Shown: positions 42,037 through 45,806 of the stretch, piece by piece
Layout: each line of letters starts with the position of its first letter
Position numbering within the stretch: position 1 is the stretch's first letter
Assembly: GCF_000376105.1 (NCBI RefSeq)
Contig: NZ_AQWM01000029.1
Span: forward strand, 1 to 45,806
Length of the DNA stretch: 45,806 nt
Origin: Asticcacaulis benevestitus DSM 16100 = ATCC BAA-896
GTDB lineage: Bacteria; Pseudomonadota; Alphaproteobacteria; Caulobacterales; Caulobacteraceae
Reading direction: 5' to 3'
Program-made: the position numbers and the translations under genes
The notes under the pieces: model-generated
The model's input: only the letters and a program-made list of their open reading frames with translations
Databases searched by the model: none
Told to the model about the DNA's origin: nothing

Positions 42037-43428
42037 TCTTTCCCTCCCAGCCTCATTTACGGCTTTAGCCACAGGCGACCAAATGTAGCTTATTACCGTG
42101 CGTTTGCCGGTGACAATTTCCGCCATCACGCTCATACCGGAGGTGAGGATAACTGGCTTCCCAGACAATCTAAGGTTTTTTTGTGTAATTTTTATGCGTG
42201 CCGGGAAGACCAAGCCGCGTTTCTCATCGACAATGGCATCAGGTGAGATTTCCGTCACTTCGCCCTCAAGGGTGCCATAGCGGGTAAAAGGATACGCCTC
42301 AAGCTTGATCACAACGCGATCATGGGCATGCACGAAGCCGACGTCACGGTTGAGAACAAGGGCTTCGACAATCAATTCCTCGCCATCTGGCACGATGGTG
42401 ACGATCGGTTTCCCGGATTCCACAACCTCACCCAAGGTTGTTACTGAGACCTGTTGTATCGTACCGGAGACCGGCGCCGTCATAGTTTGCAAGGCGCGCT
42501 TACGGTCGGCCTTGTTGAAGGCATCGCCGCGTGTTGCTGTCAGGCCTTCCGCTTCGGTGCGTTCCTGGGCGGCTTGTGTGACGAACTGCTCGCGTAATTC
42601 AGCCGCGTCGCTGTTGAGCGAAGCCATCTGTGCGTGCGCTTCATCCATGCGTGCGCGTTGCGTGGCGATGTCCTGCTCAGCCGTGATGATCGACTGCTGA
42701 AGCTGTAGAACTTTCTGACGCGCGCCGAATCCTTTGGCTTCGAGAACCGTCTGATCGTCGAACTGGCTTTGCAGGATAGGCAAAGTGCGTTGCAGTTTGG
42801 TGATCTCGGCCTGAGAGGCGCGCATCGACGCCTCGGCGCCGACACGGCGCTCCATGATCGAGCGGCGTTTAGCCTCATAAGCGGAGATACGCGCCGCCAC
42901 CAGTTGGCTTTCAGCCTGAACCGCCATGACAGAAGAGCCTTCTGGAGGTGACAACGCGGCGCCCCTGCCCGCGGCGTAAGACAAGAGTGCATTGGAGCGC
43001 GCCAGCACCAAGCCGGCGGTTGAAAGCTCAGTGATGGCGCTTTCGGCATCGGCGTCCGTCATGGTTGGATCGAGTTCGATCAAGACCTGACCGGCCGTCA
43101 CATGTTGCCCCTCACGCACGGCGATCGTGCGCACAAGCGCCGGTTCAAGTGCCTCGACCGATCGCAGCCGCCCAGTCGGGACCAGCCGACCTTCGGCGAT
43201 GGCGACCATCTCCACCCGGGCCAGGCATGACCACAACAACGCACCCAGCGTTACGGCAACGATCGACCAAAGGATGGCACGGCCGATGGGCGACGGCGGT
43301 GTTTCAGTAACCTCTAAGGCGGCCGGCAGGAATTGTGTTTCAATTCGGTTGCTGCGTTCAACACCCCGTCGCAGGCTTTCAGCCTTCCAGGATTCGATCA
43401 GAACACGGATGTGCTTTCTCAGGCTCAT
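42034..43428 (-). CDS. hlyD: HlyD-family membrane fusion protein of the T1SS
   Basis: This 464-residue periplasmic adaptor links HlyB to TolC. The start chosen is ATG 43428, which overlaps the hlyB stop by four bases (ATGA); longer frames to 43458 have no reason to be used. A cytoplasmic N-terminus (1-48) is followed by one transmembrane helix at about 50-70 (RAILWSIVAVTLGALLWSCLA). After it come the first half of the lipoyl/barrel-sandwich domain ('GRLVPTGRLRSVEALE'), long coiled coils at ~130-310 (for example 'EAKGFGARQKVLQLQQ'), and the returning barrel with 'APVSGTIQQVSV' and 'VTTLGEVVESGKPIVTIVPD'. Length and layout are typical of HlyD. It exports the two RTX proteins encoded downstream. 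Confidence 0.95.
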   Translation of the reverse strand: MSLRKHIRVLIESWKAESLRRGVERSNRIETQFLPAALEVTETPPSPIGRAILWSIVAVTLGALLWSCLARVEMVAIAEGRLVPTGRLRSVEALEPALVRTIAVREGQHVTAGQVLIELDPTMTDADAESAITELSTAGLVLARSNALLSYAAGRGAALSPPEGSSVMAVQAESQLVAARISAYEAKRRSIMERRVGAEASMRASQAEITKLQRTLPILQSQFDDQTVLEAKGFGARQKVLQLQQSIITAEQDIATQRARMDEAHAQMASLNSDAAELREQFVTQAAQERTEAEGLTATRGDAFNKADRKRALQTMTAPVSGTIQQVSVTTLGEVVESGKPIVTIVPDGEELIVEALVLNRDVGFVHAHDRVVIKLEAYPFTRYGTLEGEVTEISPDAIVDEKRGLVFPARIKITQKNLRLSGKPVILTSGMSVMAEIVTGKRTVISYIWSPVAKAVNEAGRER

Positions 43429-45524
43429 GCGTCCAGCCCTCGCATCTGGGTATGCCACAGGCTGGCGTAGCGTCCGCCGGCTTTCATCAGGCTATCGTGG
43501 GTGCCGGTCTCTGTGATGTCGCCGCCCTCCATGGTAACAATACGGCTGGCCATGCGGATGGCCGACAGGCGGTGAGCGATAATTAGGACGGTACGTCCCT
43601 TGACGATCGATGCCATATTCTTTTGCAGGATCGCCTCGGATTCTGCATCAAGTGCCGACGTTGCTTCATCAAGAATAAGGATGCGTGGATTGGTGATCAA
43701 CGCACGAGCAATGGCAAGGCGCTGCCTTTGCCCCCCGGATAGGTTTGAGCCACGCTCTTCGAGAAGTGTATCGTAGCCCTCCGCCATCTCCAGAATGAAC
43801 TCGTGGGCGCCTGCCATTTTGGCGACCGCAATGACAGCCTCCATTGGAAGGGACGGATCGGCCAAAGTTATGTTGTCGCGTATCGTGCGGTTGAAGAGCA
43901 GGTTTTCCTGCAAGACGACGCCTACTTGACGACGGAGCCACGCCGGATCGACCTGAGCGAGATCCACGCCATCCACCAATACGCGCCCGCTCTCAGGTAC
44001 ATAAAGGCGTTGGACAAGCTTGGTCAGTGTCGATTTGCCGGAACCCGATGGCCCGACAATCCCCAGGACTTCACCTGGGATCACGCGCAGAGAAACCCGC
44101 CGGATGGCCTCGCGTCCGCCCGGTTTATAGCGGAACGTCACATCATCAAAATCGATCTGGCCTTCGATACGTGGCAGCGCGGCACGCGACGGTGAGAACT
44201 GTGCTTCCGTTGGCGTATTGAGGATGTCGCCAAGCCGGTCAACGCCAACGCGGGCTTCCTGGAACTGTTGCCACAGGCCCGCCAGGCGCAGCACTGGTTC
44301 CGCTACACGACCGGCCAGCATATTGAAGGCGACCAGTTCACCCACCGTCATCTTGCCGCTCAGGGCGAGCTTGGCGCCAACAAAGAGGATCAGGACTGTT
44401 GAGGCCTTGTTGATCAACTGGATCGCCTGGCCACCCCATATATTGAGCTGCGCGGCCTTGTAGCCAGACTTTACGTAGGCCGCCAACAAACGCTCCCAAC
44501 GAGTCTGCATCTGCGGTTCGACAGCCGAGGCTTTCAGAGTTTGAATGCCTGAGACGCTCTCCACGAGAAAAGCCTGACTTTCGGCACCGCGCGCAAACCG
44601 CTCCTCGATGCGTTTGCGCAAAGGCGTGGTGATCAAGCCAGCGGTCAGAGCATAAAGCACAATACAGATCAGTACGATCAGCATCAGCCAGGGCGAATAG
44701 AACCACATCACCACAAGGAAGATGACCGTGAACAGAAGATCGATGATCAGGGTCACGGATGACGACGTGAGAAACTCGCGGATGGTATCGAGTTCGCGGA
44801 CGCGGGCAATGGTATCACCGACCCGCCGCGCTTCGAAATAAGCCATCGGCAGGGCCAGCATATGACGATACAGCCGCGCGCCTAGCTCGACATCGACACG
44901 GCTCGTTGTATGGGTGAACAAGGAAGCGCGCAGCCCACTCAACAGCGCATCGAAGATAGTGACGGCCGCCAACCCCAGCGCCAGAACATCCAGCGTTGTC
45001 AGCCCCTGGTGAACCAGCACTTTGTCGATGACGACCTGGAAGATTAGCGGCGTCGCCAACGCGAACAATTGCAGGGTCAGGGAGGCCGCCAGCACTTCGC
45101 CGAGCAGCCCACGGTACTTGACAAGCGCCGGGATGAACCAAGTAACGTCAAACTTGTTGTTCGAAGATAGCTCGGAGCGCGTCGTGATCAGCACGGCTTC
45201 ACCCGACCAAATTGCCGAGAGTTCGCTGAGAGAAAGGGTAGTCGGCGCCTCATTTGGCCGCTGAATAAGTGCCTGTCCGTCATGGACGCGCGCCAGGATA
45301 AAGAAATCGCCCTCGTGACCGCAGGCAATCACCGGCAAAGGTGCATCCTGCAGTCGTGATATGGGCAGCTTGGTCAGCTTTGAACGAGCACCGAACTTGC
45401 GCGATAATCGGACAAGATCTCCAGCGTTTGCCACGCCGTCTTTGCCTAGCGCATGCTTTAGCTGACCGGGATCAGCACTTATCTGGTGAAAGCCCAAAAG
45501 CAACACAAGACGTAACCGGGGCAC
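43425..45524 (-). CDS. hlyB: HlyB-family ABC exporter of the T1SS, N-terminus rebuilt by an IS
   Basis: This 699-residue inner-membrane ATP-driven exporter recognises the C-terminal secretion signals of RTX proteins. Residues ~6-120 are a C39 peptidase-like domain without the catalytic cysteine, as in HlyB. Transmembrane helices span ~145-400, with 'SRVDVELGARLYRH' and 'SYFE/AYFEARRVGDT' motifs shared with HlyB. The nucleotide-binding domain has Walker A GPSGSGKST (491-499), signature LSGGQ (595-599), Walker B ILILDE (615-620) and the H-loop 'IIAHRL'. Its start is GTG 45524, inside the right-hand IS: the first five codons (VPRLR) come from the IS and the native residues begin at about 'LVLLLGFHQIS'. 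An in-frame TAG lies just upstream. Loss of the native promoter and first ~12 residues is likely; function may remain. Confidence 0.93.
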   Translation of the reverse strand: MPRLRLVLLLGFHQISADPGQLKHALGKDGVANAGDLVRLSRKFGARSKLTKLPISRLQDAPLPVIACGHEGDFFILARVHDGQALIQRPNEAPTTLSLSELSAIWSGEAVLITTRSELSSNNKFDVTWFIPALVKYRGLLGEVLAASLTLQLFALATPLIFQVVIDKVLVHQGLTTLDVLALGLAAVTIFDALLSGLRASLFTHTTSRVDVELGARLYRHMLALPMAYFEARRVGDTIARVRELDTIREFLTSSSVTLIIDLLFTVIFLVVMWFYSPWLMLIVLICIVLYALTAGLITTPLRKRIEERFARGAESQAFLVESVSGIQTLKASAVEPQMQTRWERLLAAYVKSGYKAAQLNIWGGQAIQLINKASTVLILFVGAKLALSGKMTVGELVAFNMLAGRVAEPVLRLAGLWQQFQEARVGVDRLGDILNTPTEAQFSPSRAALPRIEGQIDFDDVTFRYKPGGREAIRRVSLRVIPGEVLGIVGPSGSGKSTLTKLVQRLYVPESGRVLVDGVDLAQVDPAWLRRQVGVVLQENLLFNRTIRDNITLADPSLPMEAVIAVAKMAGAHEFILEMAEGYDTLLEERGSNLSGGQRQRLAIARALITNPRILILDEATSALDAESEAILQKNMASIVKGRTVLIIAHRLSAIRMASRIVTMEGGDITETGTHDSLMKAGGRYASLWHTQMRGLDA

Positions 45525-45806
45525 ATTCCGGTGCAGCTACGTTGCTGCGAGCCTGACGAGGGTTGGTAGCTTTTGGACGTATGGAGCGTCTTGGACTGTG
45601 AAGCGGTCGCCAAGGAATCGGTAGAACGAGATCTTGAGCTTTGCGCAGGTTTTCATCAGGCCGAGCATGGCATCTCGGGCGGCCTTTCCGGCGTCGCTCA
45701 TGGTCCCGCCTGATATTTTGCGCTTTGTCACGATAGAGCGGATGTCGTTTTCCGAACCGTTTGTGTGTAGTGGGATGTCTGGGCGGTCCAGCACACGAAG
45801 GAGGTT
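45512..45806 (-). mobile_element. IS66-like insertion sequence, 3' end (cut by window edge)
   Basis: The element contains a transposase 3' end and stops 25 bases later. The plus strand at 45512 reads GTAACCGGGGCACATTCCGG, an IS66-style terminal repeat (GTAA...). Directly left of it hlyB sequence begins, so the IS sits in the hlyB 5' end. The far end and the target duplication are outside the window. The family name rests on a short stretch and could be a relative of IS66. Confidence 0.7.
45537..45806 (-). CDS. IS66-like transposase, C-terminal part (partial, 5' end outside window)
   Basis: This is the last ~89 residues of a DDE transposase, open to the window edge and ending at TAG 45537-45539. 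The segment 'HTNGSENDIR' followed by 'VTKRKISGGT' is the conserved end of the catalytic domain, with the glutamate of the DDE triad in SEND, and 'LMKTCAKLKISFYRFLGDR' is the usual closing helix. It is in frame with hlyB, separated by a single stop codon and four codons. It cuts and pastes the IS; it has no link to secretion. Confidence 0.85.
   Translation of the reverse strand, partial: NLLRVLDRPDIPLHTNGSENDIRSIVTKRKISGGTMSDAGKAARDAMLGLMKTCAKLKISFYRFLGDRFTVQDAPYVQKLPTLVRLAAT

Overview
The window looks like a piece of a Gram-negative alphaproteobacterial chromosome or large plasmid. The evidence is an outer-membrane TolC channel, a type I secretion system (T1SS), periplasmic lipoproteins, moderate-to-high GC, frequent GTG/TTG starts, and WGR and IS66-type proteins of a kind common in Caulobacterales/Rhizobiales. 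The lineage is an inference. Both edges lie in insertion sequences (IS3 family on the left, IS66-like on the right), and both are fused to a damaged host gene. No rRNA, tRNA or CRISPR was seen. The left half is a defence/accessory island. The right half is an RTX-toxin type I secretion locus.

Left part (1-9.4 kb): an IS3-type element has cut an AAA ATPase gene just after its Walker A motif. Next comes a complete four-gene operon, qatA-qatB-qatC-qatD (KAP NTPase, QatB, QueC-like enzyme, TatD-like nuclease). It matches the known Qat anti-phage system, with tightly overlapping cistrons and an unrecognised fifth gene behind it. A two-gene unit on the other strand follows (HTH-like protein plus a DUF4238-like protein), then a WGR-domain gene whose original start is separated from the domain by a stop codon, and a frameshifted zinc-ribbon remnant.

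Middle (9.4-16.2 kb): a three-gene minus-strand set is the best candidate for an undescribed system. It encodes a seven-helix membrane protein with a long cytoplasmic coiled coil and an OmpA-like periplasmic tail, a small single-helix membrane protein with a GTG start, and a 1260-residue CHAT (caspase-like) protease joined to a STAND-like P-loop module and a helical-repeat C-terminus. The topology suggests an envelope sensor, a membrane adaptor and a protease effector; this is inference.

16.6-21.3 kb holds small genes: a transglutaminase-like cysteine peptidase, a stand-alone receiver protein, several unrecognised proteins, and ORFs that look decayed.

Right half (21.4-45.5 kb), all transcribed right to left: HlyB and HlyD (ATGA overlap); a lipoprotein; a second lipoprotein; a 2317-aa RTX protein with an N-terminal serine-hydrolase motif; an HlyC-type acyltransferase; a small anchored protein; TolC; then a second unit with a two-helix membrane protein, a 2379-aa paralogous RTX protein, a paralogous small lipoprotein and a secreted protein. 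All T1SS parts needed to export both giant proteins are present. The two RTX units share a 37-nt upstream element (29 of 37 positions identical, 14 consecutive), suggesting co-regulation. The IS66-like end replaces the first residues of HlyB, so export may be altered in this strain.
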